Part shown: in pieces, positions 46,747 through 56,854 of the stretch
Position numbering within the stretch: the first letter of the stretch is position 1
How the letters are laid out: each line of letters starts with the position of its first letter
Assembly (NCBI RefSeq): GCF_002929705.1
Contig: NZ_PJIN01000001.1
Coordinates: forward strand, 124,001 to 188,000
DNA length: 64,000 bases
Direction: 5' to 3'
Source of the DNA: Arthrobacter sp. N199823
GTDB lineage: Bacteria > Actinomycetota > Actinomycetes > Actinomycetales > Micrococcaceae
Notes under the pieces: generated by a model
Told to the model about the DNA's origin: nothing
Seen by the model: only the letters and a program-made list of their open reading frames with translations
Database searches by the model: none
Translations under genes and position numbers: made by a program

Positions 46747-46809
46747 GGACTTGAGTCTAGCGTGGCCAGTATTTTCTACTGTCAGCTGACGGAGCGTCGG
46801 GAAGAACAG

Positions 46810-46873
46810 CCCAATCGCTGAGGGAGCGTCCGTGGAAATACCCCAATCGCTGATGGAGCGTCCGTGGTGGTCA
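46810..46873. repeat. 32-bp tandem duplication at the 3' end of the rarD-like gene
   Basis: CCCAATCGCTGAGGGAGCGTCC at 46810 recurs with one change at 46842. The second copy reaches the stop codon (46871-46873) of the minus-strand transporter gene. Confidence 0.75.
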
Positions 46874-47785
46874 GGGCTTGGGGAGAGCCTTGCGCCTGCT
46901 ATCCACGGCCAGCAGTAGCAGCGCTAGCAAGATGGGGCCGTAGGTGAACAGAGCTGACCAGCCCAGGGTCTCGCCCAGAAAGAGTGAAACGCCCATCAGT
47001 AGGACCGGCTCTACGTAGCTCAGCAGTCCAAACAATGACAGCGGCAGCCACTTGCTCGCCAGCAAATATAGGGCCATGGCAATGCCGCCGAGAATGCCGA
47101 TGGACCAAGCCGCCCACAGCCCGTTAGTGCCACCGCCGGAGCCCATACCGTGAGGGCCGGCCAGAATGAAATACGCGCCAACGGGCAGTAAGACGAGCAG
47201 CTCTGCCGCAAACGCCGGCAGATGATCGAAGCCAATCTTGCGTCGCAGCACAAAGTAAATGGGGTAGCCCAGACACACCACGAGTGTGGGCCAGGCCAGT
47301 CCGCCCGCGGAGAACGCCTCATGGGCAACTCCCACGGCAGCGGCAGCAACGGCCAATTTACGTAACGGGCTGAGTTTGTCGGCAAAGAACACCCGCCCGG
47401 CCAGCACCATGGTCAGCGGCAGTAGGAAGTAGCCGAAGGACACAGATAGTGCCACACCATTCAAGGGTGCCCACATGAAAAGCCACAGCTGGACCCCGAC
47501 AATCCCGGCTGCTAGTAGCCCAGGCAGAAGGAGCGCCGGCCGACGTCGAACTTTAAAGAGAAGGTTCCGGAGCTCAGCACGCGCCCCGGGAAGAAACGGG
47601 AAGATCGCACCCAGCGTGGCAAGAGTTAGGACCACGCGCCAGCCAAAAATTTCCTCGGCGCCCCACCCCGGCAACAGCCCGGCGATCAGAAAGATGACGG
47701 CGAACAGGAACGAGGCAACGAGGGAGGTAGCTACGCCGCGCCCGGCATGAGTATGGGAGCTGGGGGAAGTGAGTCCGGAATCCAT
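46871..47785 (-). CDS. RarD-type EamA-family transporter
   Basis: The 304-residue protein has about ten hydrophobic helices in two EamA repeats and the RarD-like 'WLFMWAPLNGVALSVSFGYF' with 'LPLTMVLAGRVFFADKLSPL'. RarD proteins belong to the drug/metabolite transporter superfamily; substrates are poorly known. The N terminus is short and polar. It ends at a small tandem duplication. Confidence 0.88.
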   Translation of the reverse strand: MDSGLTSPSSHTHAGRGVATSLVASFLFAVIFLIAGLLPGWGAEEIFGWRVVLTLATLGAIFPFLPGARAELRNLLFKVRRRPALLLPGLLAAGIVGVQLWLFMWAPLNGVALSVSFGYFLLPLTMVLAGRVFFADKLSPLRKLAVAAAAVGVAHEAFSAGGLAWPTLVVCLGYPIYFVLRRKIGFDHLPAFAAELLVLLPVGAYFILAGPHGMGSGGGTNGLWAAWSIGILGGIAMALYLLASKWLPLSLFGLLSYVEPVLLMGVSLFLGETLGWSALFTYGPILLALLLLAVDSRRKALPKP

Positions 47786-47868
47786 GGCCGTGCTCTCTTT
47801 CTCACAGGCGCCCTCTCACCTGCGCCGGAAATATCCGGCGCGGCCGCGATGTGTGCGGGCATGAAAAG

Positions 47869-47940
47869 TGCCCCCGCCGGGGATCGAACCCGGATCTGCC
47901 CTTTAGGAGAGGGCTGTCTTATCCATTGGACTACAGAGGC
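47869..47940 (-). tRNA. tRNA-Arg (anticodon CCU)
   Basis: Read on the minus strand, the 72-nt sequence folds as a tRNA. The acceptor stem is GCCTCTG/CGGGGGC (two G-U pairs), and the D-arm starts TAGTCCAATGGATAAGACA. The anticodon stem is GCCCT/AGGGC with loop CTCCTAA (anticodon CCT), and the T-arm is CCGGGTTCGATCCCCGG. CCA is not encoded. It decodes AGG. Confidence 0.95.
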
Positions 47941-47989
47941 GCGTCCCCAAGCCTAGCGGAACAGGCAGTCAAGCAAAAAACGGGAGGGG

Positions 47990-48616
47990 TCAGGCCTGCT
48001 CGGGCGCGGGCTTCTTGGGGCGGCCCAGGAACAGCGCGACGCCGATCGCCAGCAGTGACGCAATTAACAGCATCCAGGATGCCGTGACCAGCCCTGACGC
48101 CAGAGACACGGCTCCGGAATCAAGGGTTTCGGCGCCGAGCATGGAATCCACGGCCGCGTTGGCCCACAGGGATATCGCGGCAAAGGCCAGCGGCAACACC
48201 CAAAGCGTCCAGCGCAGCGCCTTCTTGGCCACGTTGCTGGCAATGACTGTCAGTGCCGTGATGGCGAAAATCAGGGCAAACAACGTCCCGGCGGTTTTGC
48301 CCACATAGTTCAGCTGGCCCAGTGCATCGGCGTTCATGGCCAGGCGCAACGCCTCAACATGGTCTGTGCCAAATCCAAAGACGAACGACTGCGGCATGGC
48401 CAGACCGTCGGCGAGGTCCTTCATCTGATTCAGCGTCAGCAAGTGGAAGTACGCGAACAAGAATAAACTGGCCACGGAACCGGCAATCAGGATCAGATTC
48501 GCGTTGCCCTGCGCCTTCGCCGGAGTACGCGAGGTGCTGGTGTTGACGATGGGCGCGCGGGCGCCAGTGGCAGCCTTGCCATGCAGGGCGGCGCGCTGTG
48601 CGGGAGTTTTAGCCAT
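47990..48616 (-). CDS. membrane protein of unknown function
   Basis: The 208-residue protein has a basic, Ala-rich cytoplasmic N terminus (about 1-38) and four hydrophobic helices (about 42-60, 105-128, 135-155 and 180-200). No family is recognised. ATG 48616 is preferred to 48655, which would overlap the divergent phosphatase gene. It lies next to the tRNA gene and is divergent from the IMPase-like gene. Confidence 0.7.
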   Translation of the reverse strand: MAKTPAQRAALHGKAATGARAPIVNTSTSRTPAKAQGNANLILIAGSVASLFLFAYFHLLTLNQMKDLADGLAMPQSFVFGFGTDHVEALRLAMNADALGQLNYVGKTAGTLFALIFAITALTVIASNVAKKALRWTLWVLPLAFAAISLWANAAVDSMLGAETLDSGAVSLASGLVTASWMLLIASLLAIGVALFLGRPKKPAPEQA

Positions 48617-48648
48617 GATCTCATTATCGCCCAGATTAGGCTTACCCC

Positions 48649-49518
48649 ATGGCAAACCTTGAGAATTCAGCGCCCAGCGACAGCGAATTGGCGGCGAAAC
48701 TCCTCCGCGAGGCCGGCGCCCTGGCCCTGTCCATCCGCTCCGAAGGCATCGACGCCCTGCACGCCGGGCGCCACATCAAGAGCAACGCCGCCGATTTTGC
48801 AACGGCCGCCGACCTCGCCGCAGAGAGCCACTTCTTCAATGCCCTGCGCGCCGCCCGCCCTGAGGACTCCATTTTGGGCGAGGAAGGCGCCGGCCACGTG
48901 GGCACCTCGGACCGCACGTGGGTCATCGATCCCGTCGATGGCACCTATAACTTCACCAGCGGCTCTACTTATTGGTGCTCGGCGCTGGCTCTGGTCCGTT
49001 CTTCGTCCCTCGCCACCGATGAACGCACCCCTGAAGGTTCGACGCCGGACCCGCTCACCCGCGCTGAGGTGCTGCTGGGAGCCGTGTTCCAGCCCGAGGA
49101 AGACAAGCTGTGGATGGGTGGCACCGGCGTTCCGGCCACGCTGAACGGGCAGCCGATCCACACCCTTGCGCCAGCGTTGGTGGGGTCGCTGTCTGCCGGA
49201 ACCTACATCCACCCCGGGTGGCTGGCCCAACCCCGAGCCGCCGTGCCGTGGCAGCGGGCAGCCGAGCTGCCGGCCACGCTGCGCATGATGGGCTCCGGTT
49301 CCTGCGATCTTGCCCGGGTGGCGCAAGGCGAGCTGGGCGTGTGGTTCCAACACAGCGTGCCATCCTGGGATTGGCTCCCTGGCAAAGGCATCGTGGAGGC
49401 GGCGGGTGGGGACACCGCCGTCGTCCATGTCAATGGATTGGACTGGCATGTTGCTGGCCCTGCACGTGCCGTGACGGAGCTTGCCGCAGCGCTAAGAACT
49501 GCAGAACTTCCGGCGTAG
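48649..49518 (+). CDS. inositol monophosphatase family protein
   Basis: The 289-residue metal-dependent phosphatase has 'SILGEEGAG' (metal Glu), 'WVIDPVDGTYNFTSGSTYW' (motif A) and 'SWDWLPGKGIVEAAGG' (motif B). The family includes inositol, histidinol and fructose-bisphosphate phosphatases; which one cannot be told. It is the first gene in a run with pcrA and a lipoprotein gene. Confidence 0.92.
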   Translation: MANLENSAPSDSELAAKLLREAGALALSIRSEGIDALHAGRHIKSNAADFATAADLAAESHFFNALRAARPEDSILGEEGAGHVGTSDRTWVIDPVDGTYNFTSGSTYWCSALALVRSSSLATDERTPEGSTPDPLTRAEVLLGAVFQPEEDKLWMGGTGVPATLNGQPIHTLAPALVGSLSAGTYIHPGWLAQPRAAVPWQRAAELPATLRMMGSGSCDLARVAQGELGVWFQHSVPSWDWLPGKGIVEAAGGDTAVVHVNGLDWHVAGPARAVTELAAALRTAELPA

Positions 49519-49602
49519 CTGGGGGCGAGGAGCCGGGGCCTGACGGGCGAGCTGGGGGAGCGCGTGGGAATGTCAGTGGGGCGAACTACACTGGATTGCA
49601 CC

Positions 49603-52128
49603 ATGGATATGTTGTTTGACCCTTACCCCCAGAAGCCCAAGCCCACGATGAGTGCAGGTGCCGGGCTGCCCGCGTGGCAGCCTTTTGAGCAGGAAGATCC
49701 CGGCGCCGACATGCCGGAATTCGCCGGAGCAGCCCCTGCCTGGGAGCGGCACGCGCAGCCGGAGGAGCCTTCGCAGCGTCGCTGGCCCGATCCTGCCGAA
49801 CTACTCGAGGGCATGAATCCGCAGCAGGAAGCCGCAGTAGTCCACACGGGCTCACCGCTGCTCATTGTGGCCGGTGCAGGCTCGGGAAAAACCCGGGTAC
49901 TCAGCCACCGCATTGCGTATTTGTTGGCCACGGGGCAGGCGCATCCGGGGCAGATTCTGGCCATCACCTTCACGAACAAGGCCGCCGCGGAAATGCGCGA
50001 ACGCATCGAGGCACTCATTGGGGACGCGGCGAAGAGCATGTGGATTTCCACGTTCCACTCGTCGTGCGTGCGGATTCTGCGCCGCGAGGCCAAGACCATC
50101 GGGCTGAATTCCAACTTCTCCATTTATGATTCGGCCGATTCGCTGCGCCTGATTACCTTGGTGGCCAAGGGGTTGGATCTGGACCCGAAGAAGTTCACGC
50201 CGAAATCGATCATGCACAAGATTTCAGCACTGAAAAATGAACTCATCGACGACGATGAAAACTCCATGAACACCAATTTCAGCGACCCCTTCGCGGCGGC
50301 CGTGGCCGAGGTTTACAAGGGCTATGCCCAGCGTCTGCGCCAGGCCAACGCCATGGACTTCGATGACCTGATCGCCCAAACGGTGTATATGTTCCGCGCC
50401 TTCCCGGGTGTTGCTGACTACTACCGGCGCCGTTTCCGGCACGTCTTGGTGGATGAGTACCAGGACACCAACCACGCCCAATACGCGCTGGTGAAGGAAA
50501 TTGTGGGCACCGAAGCCAGCGGCGATGTGGCTCCCGCCGAGTTAACTGTGGTGGGCGATTCCGATCAGTCCATTTACGCGTTCCGCGGCGCGGACATCCG
50601 CAACATTGTGGAGTTCGAGCAGGACTACGCCAACGCGGCCACCATCAAATTGGAGCAAAACTACCGCTCCACACAGAACATCCTCAGCGCCGCCAACGCC
50701 GTGATTTCGCGCAACCCCAATCGCCGAGAGAAGCGGTTGTGGACTGCCGAGGGCGACGGCGAGAAGATCGTGGGCTATGTGGCCGAATCCGAGCATGAGG
50801 AGGCCCGGTTCATCGCCAAGGAGATTGACAAGCTCCAGGACGAGTCCGATCTGCGCCCCGGCGACGTTGCCATTTTTTACCGCACCAACGCCCAGTCACG
50901 CGCCATTGAGGACATCCTGGTCCGCGTGGGCCTGCCCTACCGCGTGGTGGGTGGCACCCGTTTCTACGAGCGCAAGGAAATTAAGGACGCCCTCGCCTAC
51001 TTGCGTGCTCTGGTCAACCCGGACGACGACGTCAACTTGCGCAGGATTCTCAACGAACCCAAGCGCGGGATTGGCGACAGAGCCGAAGGTGTTGTCGCGG
51101 CGCTGGCCGAACGCGAGCGGATTTCCTTCTCGGCGGCCATGGCCCGTGCCGATGAAGCTCCTGGCATTGCCTCCCGCTCGCTGAACGCTGTTAACACCTT
51201 TGCCAAGATGATGGGTGACTTGGCCGAAATCGCTGCAACGTCCACACCTGCCACGGCGCTGGAAGCTGTCTTGGAACAAAGCGGCTACCTCGAAGCGCTG
51301 CGCACCAGCACCGATCCGCAGGACGAATCGCGGGTGGAAAACTTAGCTGAGCTGGTCGCGGTGGTGCGTGAATTTTCGCAAGACAACCCGGAGGGGACAC
51401 TCGGGGAATTCCTGGAACAGGTCTCTCTAGTGGCTGACGCAGACCAGATTCCCGATGCGCCCGGTGGCTCCGAGGCTGAAGCTGCGGCTGCCGTCGCTGA
51501 GGCCAAGCGGCTGGGTGTGGTCACGCTGATGACCTTGCATACGGCCAAGGGGCTGGAATTCCCTGTGGTGTTCTTGACGGGGCTGGAACATGGTTTGTTC
51601 CCGCATTCGCGTTCCGCAACAGACCCCAAGGAACTCGCGGAGGAGCGGCGGTTGGCCTACGTGGGGCTCACCCGCGCCCGCAAACGGCTGTACATCACCC
51701 GTTCGGAAGTACGCAGTTTGTGGGGCCAGAGCCAGTACAACCCGGCCAGCCAATTCATCGATGAGATTCCGGCCGAACTGATCGAGTGGAAGCGTGAAGG
51801 TACCTCACGGGTGGCCCCGGTGGCGGGAAACTTCGGATCCAGCCGCTACTCCGGCTCCTCATGGGGGGCAGGAACGGCCGTGGGTGGCCGCGATTCCGGG
51901 GCCCTGCCGCCGAGCATCTCCGCCCGCACGGCGGCCGGACGCGTGGAACCGCAAAAGGAAGTCATTTCCGTCAGTGTGGGGGACAAGGTCAACCACACCA
52001 GCTTCGGCAACGGAGTCGTACTGGAAATCAGCGGCTCCGGCGATAAGACCGTGGCCAAGGTGCGCTTTGAGATTGGTGAAAAGCGATTGCTGCTGCGCTA
52101 TGCGCCGCTGGTGAAAGAAGAGGGTTAG
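49603..52128 (+). CDS. pcrA: ATP-dependent DNA helicase UvrD/PcrA
   Basis: The ~841-residue superfamily 1A helicase unwinds DNA in excision repair and removes RecA filaments. Motifs in order are 'MNPQQEAAVVHTGSPLLIVA' (Q motif), 'GAGSGKTRVLSHRIAYLL' (Walker A), 'VDEYQDTNHAQYALV' (II), 'VGDSDQSIYAFRGAD' (III), 'LTLHTAKGLEFPVVFLTGLE'-like IV/V ('MTLHTAKGLEFPVVF') and 'RRLAYVGLTRARKRLYI' (VI). The C terminus ends in a PcrA tudor-like domain ('VNHTSFGNGVVLEI'). ATG 49603 or 49609 is the likely start. Confidence 0.95.
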   Translation: MDMLFDPYPQKPKPTMSAGAGLPAWQPFEQEDPGADMPEFAGAAPAWERHAQPEEPSQRRWPDPAELLEGMNPQQEAAVVHTGSPLLIVAGAGSGKTRVLSHRIAYLLATGQAHPGQILAITFTNKAAAEMRERIEALIGDAAKSMWISTFHSSCVRILRREAKTIGLNSNFSIYDSADSLRLITLVAKGLDLDPKKFTPKSIMHKISALKNELIDDDENSMNTNFSDPFAAAVAEVYKGYAQRLRQANAMDFDDLIAQTVYMFRAFPGVADYYRRRFRHVLVDEYQDTNHAQYALVKEIVGTEASGDVAPAELTVVGDSDQSIYAFRGADIRNIVEFEQDYANAATIKLEQNYRSTQNILSAANAVISRNPNRREKRLWTAEGDGEKIVGYVAESEHEEARFIAKEIDKLQDESDLRPGDVAIFYRTNAQSRAIEDILVRVGLPYRVVGGTRFYERKEIKDALAYLRALVNPDDDVNLRRILNEPKRGIGDRAEGVVAALAERERISFSAAMARADEAPGIASRSLNAVNTFAKMMGDLAEIAATSTPATALEAVLEQSGYLEALRTSTDPQDESRVENLAELVAVVREFSQDNPEGTLGEFLEQVSLVADADQIPDAPGGSEAEAAAAVAEAKRLGVVTLMTLHTAKGLEFPVVFLTGLEHGLFPHSRSATDPKELAEERRLAYVGLTRARKRLYITRSEVRSLWGQSQYNPASQFIDEIPAELIEWKREGTSRVAPVAGNFGSSRYSGSSWGAGTAVGGRDSGALPPSISARTAAGRVEPQKEVISVSVGDKVNHTSFGNGVVLEISGSGDKTVAKVRFEIGEKRLLLRYAPLVKEEG

Positions 52129-52131
52129 CGG

Positions 52132-52896
52132 ATGGGAAGTGCTCTACGCAGACCTGGCGCTTTGTTGGCAGCCGTGCTGGCAGCCGTGCTGTGCCTGGCC
52201 TTGTCAGGGTGCATCACCGTGCCGAATCCAGCTCCCGCGCCCACTCTCAGCCAAGGCCCCACGGATCCGCCCGGCTATGTGGAGCGCTTGAAAGCCACAC
52301 CCGTGGACAAGCCCACGGATGCGCCGGATAGCTCCGAGCTGCCGCAGTTCGTCACTGATTCACGCAACATTGCCTGTGTTTTCACCACCTCGCAGGCCGG
52401 TAACCTGAATCAGCCGTGGGAGCCCAATAACTACGGAGACCGGGCCAACGAGGCGGCCCCAATCATCCCCGTGGCCCACTGTGAGATGGCTAGCTACCCA
52501 GCCCCTGCCCAGGGTGACATTGCGGATAATTGCGCAGGCACCAACATCGGATACCTCGGCGGCACAGCCCTGTTGTACCCGGACCGAGCCGTTTACGGCG
52601 GATGCCGGGCGGGGGTTACGGCTGTGGAAGCGGCTTTCGGCATCGACGGAACGGCCAACCAAGACATGGCGAGCATTCCAGTTTTAGCCCCGGGTCATGC
52701 CATGGAGGCTCAAGGTTATCGCTGTGCTCCCTTGGATGACGGTGTTGCGTGCGCCAACTTGGCCGCCGGGGTGGGATTCTTCATTGCAGCCGGAAAATAT
52801 GAGCTCTTCGGGCCCGGCACCAAGGAAAAACCTGCGGAAAGTTCCAGCGCAAAACCTCAACCGCAGGCCACGGAAACGACTAAGGCCGCGAGCTAG
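52132..52896 (+). CDS. hypothetical lipoprotein
   Basis: The 254-residue protein has a lipoprotein signal ('LLAAVLAAVLCLALSGCITV', Cys at about 24), a Pro-rich linker and an ~190-residue extracytoplasmic domain with several Cys. The C-terminal tail is rich in Lys, Glu, Ser and Ala. No family is recognised. It starts 3 bases after the pcrA stop, so it is cotranscribed with it. Confidence 0.8.
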   Translation: MGSALRRPGALLAAVLAAVLCLALSGCITVPNPAPAPTLSQGPTDPPGYVERLKATPVDKPTDAPDSSELPQFVTDSRNIACVFTTSQAGNLNQPWEPNNYGDRANEAAPIIPVAHCEMASYPAPAQGDIADNCAGTNIGYLGGTALLYPDRAVYGGCRAGVTAVEAAFGIDGTANQDMASIPVLAPGHAMEAQGYRCAPLDDGVACANLAAGVGFFIAAGKYELFGPGTKEKPAESSSAKPQPQATETTKAAS

Positions 52897-53146
52897 CCCG
52901 GTTCTGAGTAGCTCAGGGAAGGCTCGGCTGCGGCTCACTAACGGGCCACTGTCGGGCCAGCGCAAGGGGCGGAAGCCGCGGAAGGAGGGGCACGCCGTCG
53001 TACATCTCCTGTGGCCAATGTGAGCCGAATAACCCGTTAACACTGTGGTGTATTAGTCAAATATGTGCTTGCGGTGTGAGACGGTAATGTGTGAAAGGGG
53101 CTAATACCCCCAAAATCACTACTTCGACGCAGAAGGACACTAATCC

Positions 53147-54316
53147 GTGGACCTGTTTGAATACCAGGCGCGCGACATGTTTGAGGCTCACGGCGTTCCC
53201 GTGTTGGCCGGCATCGTGGCGCACACCCCTGAAGAAGCAAAGGCAGCAGCCGAGAAGATTGGCGGCGTAACCGTCGTCAAGGCACAGGTGAAGGTCGGTG
53301 GCCGCGGTAAGGCTGGCGGCGTCAAGGTAGCCAAGAACGCTGAAGAAGCGTTTGGGTATGCCTCTGACATTCTCGGCATGGACATCAAGGGTCACACCGT
53401 CAACACGGTCATGATCGCACAGGGTGCAGACATTGCCGAGGAGTTCTACTTCTCCGTACTGCTGGACCGCGCCAACCGCAACTACCTGGCCATGTGCTCG
53501 GTAGAAGGTGGCATGGAGATCGAGGAGCTCGCCGTTGAGCGCCCCGAGGCTCTGGCCCGCGTTGCAGTAGATCCGGCCGTCGGCATCGATGCGGCCAAGG
53601 CCGACGAGATCGTAGCGACCGCAGGCTTCAACGCCGAGCTGGCTCCGAAGGTTGCCGCTACCATCATCAAGCTGTGGGACGTCTTCGTCAAGGAAGATGC
53701 AACCCTGGTTGAGGTCAACCCGCTGGTTCTCACCGGCGCGGGCGACATCGTGGCTCTGGACGGCAAGGTCTCACTCGATGAGAACGCTGACTTCCGTCAC
53801 CCGCACCACCTGGAACTCGAAGACGCAGCTGCTGCTGACCCGTTGGAGGCCAAGGCTAAGGCTGCGGACTTGAACTACGTCAAGCTCGACGGCGAAGTCG
53901 GCGTTATCGGTAACGGTGCCGGCCTGGTTATGTCCACGTTGGATGTTGTTGCTTACGCTGGCGAAAACCACGGCGGCGTCAAGCCCGCCAACTTCTTGGA
54001 CATTGGCGGTGGAGCATCCGCAGAGGTCATGGCCGCTGGTTTGGACGTCATCCTCAATGACCCCCAGGTTAAGAGCGTTTTCGTCAACGTCTTCGGTGGC
54101 ATCACTGCGTGTGACGCTGTTGCCAAGGGCATCGTTGGCGCACTGGCCGAGCTCGGCTCAGCTGCTAACAAGCCGCTGGTTGTCCGCTTGGACGGCAACA
54201 ACGTTGAAGAAGGCCGCCGCATCCTCAACGAAGCCAACCACCCGTTGGTAACCCTGGCCGCCACGATGGACGAGGGCGCCGACAAGGCTGCCGAACTCGC
54301 CAACGCTTCAAAGTAG
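53147..54316 (+). CDS. sucC: succinyl-CoA synthetase (ADP-forming) beta subunit
   Basis: The 389-residue subunit of the TCA-cycle enzyme binds nucleotide in its ATP-grasp domain: '[20 protein letters not shown]', '[20 protein letters not shown]', 'EINPLV'-type '[10 protein letters not shown]' and '[17 protein letters not shown]'. GTG 53147 gives the normal N terminus. It pairs with sucD 15 bases downstream. Confidence 0.97.
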   Translation: MDLFEYQARDMFEAHGVPVLAGIVAHTPEEAKAAAEKIGGVTVVKAQVKVGGRGKAGGVKVAKNAEEAFGYASDILGMDIKGHTVNTVMIAQGADIAEEFYFSVLLDRANRNYLAMCSVEGGMEIEELAVERPEALARVAVDPAVGIDAAKADEIVATAGFNAELAPKVAATIIKLWDVFVKEDATLVEVNPLVLTGAGDIVALDGKVSLDENADFRHPHHLELEDAAAADPLEAKAKAADLNYVKLDGEVGVIGNGAGLVMSTLDVVAYAGENHGGVKPANFLDIGGGASAEVMAAGLDVILNDPQVKSVFVNVFGGITACDAVAKGIVGALAELGSAANKPLVVRLDGNNVEEGRRILNEANHPLVTLAATMDEGADKAAELANASK

Positions 54317-54331
54317 AGGTTTAGAAAACTT

Positions 54332-55234
54332 ATGTCTATCTTCTTGAACAAAGATTCCAAGGTCATCGTCCAGGGCATCACCGGCGGCGAAGGCACCAAG
54401 CACACCGCCCTGATGCTCAAGGCTGGCACCCAGGTTGTTGGCGGCGTCAACGCACGCAAGGCCGGCACCACGGTTGTTCACGGCGACGTTGAACTGCCCG
54501 TCTTCGGTGCAGTCACCGAAGCCGTTGCCGCTACCGGCGCCGACGTCTCCATCGTGTTCGTCCCCCCGGCATTCACCAAGGACGCCGTCGTTGAGGCCAT
54601 CGAAGCCGGCATTCCGCTGGTTGTTGTCATCACCGAAGGTGTGCCGGTACAGGACGCTGCTGAGTTCTGGGCACTGGCTCAGTCCAAGGTTGACGCTAAC
54701 GGTGAGCAGATCACCCGCATCATCGGCCCGAACTGCCCCGGCATCATCACCCCGGGTGAAGCACTGGTTGGCATCACCCCGAACAACATCACCCAGAAGG
54801 GCCCGATCGGCTTGGTCTCCAAGTCCGGTACCTTGACCTACCAGATGATGTTCGAACTGCGCGACCTGGGCTTCTCCACCGCGATCGGCATCGGTGGCGA
54901 CCCCGTCATCGGCACCACTCACATCGACGCACTCGCTGCGTTCGAAGCTGACCCGGAGACCAAGGCCATCGTCATGATTGGTGAAATTGGTGGCGACGCT
55001 GAAGAGCGCGCAGCCGAGTACATCAAGGCTCACGTCACGAAGCCCGTTGTTGGTTACGTTGCAGGTTTCACCGCTCCTGAGGGCAAGACCATGGGCCACG
55101 CTGGCGCCATCGTTTCCGGCTCCGCAGGTACGGCTCAGGCCAAGAAGGAAGCCCTCGAGGCTGCCGGTGTCAAGGTTGGCAAGACGCCTTCCGAGACCGC
55201 AACCCTGCTGCGCGAAGTTTTCGCAGCTCTGTAA
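54332..55234 (+). CDS. sucD: succinyl-CoA synthetase alpha subunit
   Basis: The 300-residue CoA-binding subunit carries '[20 protein letters not shown]', '[14 protein letters not shown]' and the phosphohistidine region '[19 protein letters not shown]'. It completes the sucCD operon, closed by the hairpin at 55247-55283. Confidence 0.97.
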   Translation: MSIFLNKDSKVIVQGITGGEGTKHTALMLKAGTQVVGGVNARKAGTTVVHGDVELPVFGAVTEAVAATGADVSIVFVPPAFTKDAVVEAIEAGIPLVVVITEGVPVQDAAEFWALAQSKVDANGEQITRIIGPNCPGIITPGEALVGITPNNITQKGPIGLVSKSGTLTYQMMFELRDLGFSTAIGIGGDPVIGTTHIDALAAFEADPETKAIVMIGEIGGDAEERAAEYIKAHVTKPVVGYVAGFTAPEGKTMGHAGAIVSGSAGTAQAKKEALEAAGVKVGKTPSETATLLREVFAAL

Positions 55235-55246
55235 TTCTTCTGTACT

Positions 55247-55283
55247 AGAGAGGCCCCGTGGATTCTATCCGCGGGGCCTCTCT
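55247..55283 (+). terminator. intrinsic-type terminator after sucCD
   Basis: AGAGAGGCCCCGTGGAT (55247-55263) pairs with 55267-55283 over a 3-nt loop, one G-U pair included, and is followed by GGCGTTTTGGG. Confidence 0.9.
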
Positions 55284-55308
55284 GGCGTTTTGGGTGCTGG
55301 GTCTGGGT

Positions 55309-55389
55309 CTGGTGCTCGAGTCCGACGGAGCCCCGTCGAGACCGACGCAGCGCTACGTCTGACTCGACGGCGCTCCGTCGGTCTCGGCG
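55309..55389. repeat. 81-bp palindromic extragenic repeat, copy 1
   Basis: The unit starts CTGGTGCTCGAGTCCGACGG and forms a nested hairpin with several mismatches. It matches the copy at 57212-57292 except that two six-base segments (TGACTC and GGTCTC) have exchanged places. It lies between sucD and the flavoprotein gene. Confidence 0.9.
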
Positions 55390-55483
55390 AAGTGGGCGTG
55401 CGGGAACGAGTGCGGGCGCCGGTGGAAGTGGGGAGTGGTTGGCCGGGTGCCTCGCTGCGCCGCTGCCGGTATGCCGCCGGAGC

Positions 55484-56854
55484 TCAGATGAGCCGCGCCA
55501 GGCCCTCAAGCCCTCTGGGAACCTGAACTTTTAAGCGGGCCAGCACATCCTGCAGGTCTGCGGTTCTGTCTTGCTCCGGTGGCAGTCTTGCGGGATTGAT
55601 GGCGACTCCGTCGGCCCAAGCCTTAATATCGGGTTCGGAACCGAACGCCATGCCTGCTATTGCGCCGCGGAGGGTCATGAAGGCCCAGTCCGCAAGGGTG
55701 TTTGGATACGGAGTGGGCGGGCAGAGCCGGTTCTTCTCCGCGTCGTCACTGCGGGTGGCCTCCACATATCCGGCGAGAGCCGCCCCGAAGCATGGGAAAC
55801 CTGCCCGGATGGGTTGCAGGGTGATGGCTGTGCGGCCCCAGAGGGGAATGGTGGGCGGGTATTTCAGGCCAGATGCCGCGCAGTGCACCACGACGGCGTC
55901 CTTGGCAATAGCGAGCGAGCCGCCATCGAGCGCGATGCGTCCTGGCTCAACCCGGCGGACATGCCCCAGCCGCACCACGTGCTCAATGGTACGGAGCAGC
56001 TTGAGCTCCCACGTCGCCAGCGTGGGCGTTTTTGCCATGGTCGGTGTCACCGATCGGTCGATTCGAATCATGATGCCGGAGTCCTCTAGCCGCAGGAACA
56101 GCTCCTCCAGTGTTGACGCCGCCGCAGCTGTCTCCATAATGCGGGCGGCTGCGCCTAGGAACAACGCTGGATCTGGTTGAATCATTGCCCGGTTGAGCAT
56201 CCAGGGCTCCCGCGGCCTGATCCAGCAGATGTTTCCAGCATCCACGCCGCGAGTCAAAAGCCAGATGCAAGTGTCTGTGGCTGTTTTGCCTGAGCCGACC
56301 ACCACGTATTCGCTGGAGGCCTCGTCGAGACGGGCGAGGCTGTTGACAGTGATGGCGTGGGCGCCAGTCGCGACGTCGAACGGCGGCGGCGTATCGGCCG
56401 GAATGCTGGGGGAGAGGTACCGCGCGTCGACAACCCGGCACTTCGGCGGCACCTCAAACCGCTTCCCCGAGATGCGGGAGACAAACTGACGGTCCGCCGA
56501 ATACTCGCAATTGGCGAAGAACTCGACGCTGCCGGTATTCAACATCTGCTCGTTCAGGATGTGGCCGTAATAGGAACAAATCTCGGCCACGTCGGCCCGC
56601 TCGTGCAGGCCCGCCTCGGGCCCGTGGCGCTGAACTCGTCCGCCGCCCAGCAACGTGGATGCGACACCGTAGAAGGCGGACGCTTGATGCAGTCGGACGA
56701 ATGGATAATCATCGAGCCAGTGCCCGCCAACCCAGTGGCGGCGGTCCACCAGAGCTACCCGAGCATTGGAGTGGTCGATCAGCGCATCGGTGAACGCCAT
56801 GCCCGCGGCACCTGCCCCGACCACGAGGTAGTCTGCTTGCACTACACGCGTCAT
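55484..56854 (-). CDS. FAD/NAD(P)-binding flavoprotein, monooxygenase-like
   Basis: The 456-residue protein has an N-terminal FAD Rossmann motif ('YLVVGAGAAGMAFTDALI') and a second nucleotide motif ('VVVGSGKTATDTCIWLL' near 190). A 'GGHWLDDYPFVRLHQAS' stretch resembles that of flavin monooxygenases and NAD(P)-binding oxidoreductases of actinobacteria. The substrate is unknown. It is a single gene bracketed by the two copies of the 81-bp palindromic repeat. Confidence 0.85.
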   Translation of the reverse strand: MTRVVQADYLVVGAGAAGMAFTDALIDHSNARVALVDRRHWVGGHWLDDYPFVRLHQASAFYGVASTLLGGGRVQRHGPEAGLHERADVAEICSYYGHILNEQMLNTGSVEFFANCEYSADRQFVSRISGKRFEVPPKCRVVDARYLSPSIPADTPPPFDVATGAHAITVNSLARLDEASSEYVVVGSGKTATDTCIWLLTRGVDAGNICWIRPREPWMLNRAMIQPDPALFLGAAARIMETAAAASTLEELFLRLEDSGIMIRIDRSVTPTMAKTPTLATWELKLLRTIEHVVRLGHVRRVEPGRIALDGGSLAIAKDAVVVHCAASGLKYPPTIPLWGRTAITLQPIRAGFPCFGAALAGYVEATRSDDAEKNRLCPPTPYPNTLADWAFMTLRGAIAGMAFGSEPDIKAWADGVAINPARLPPEQDRTADLQDVLARLKVQVPRGLEGLARLI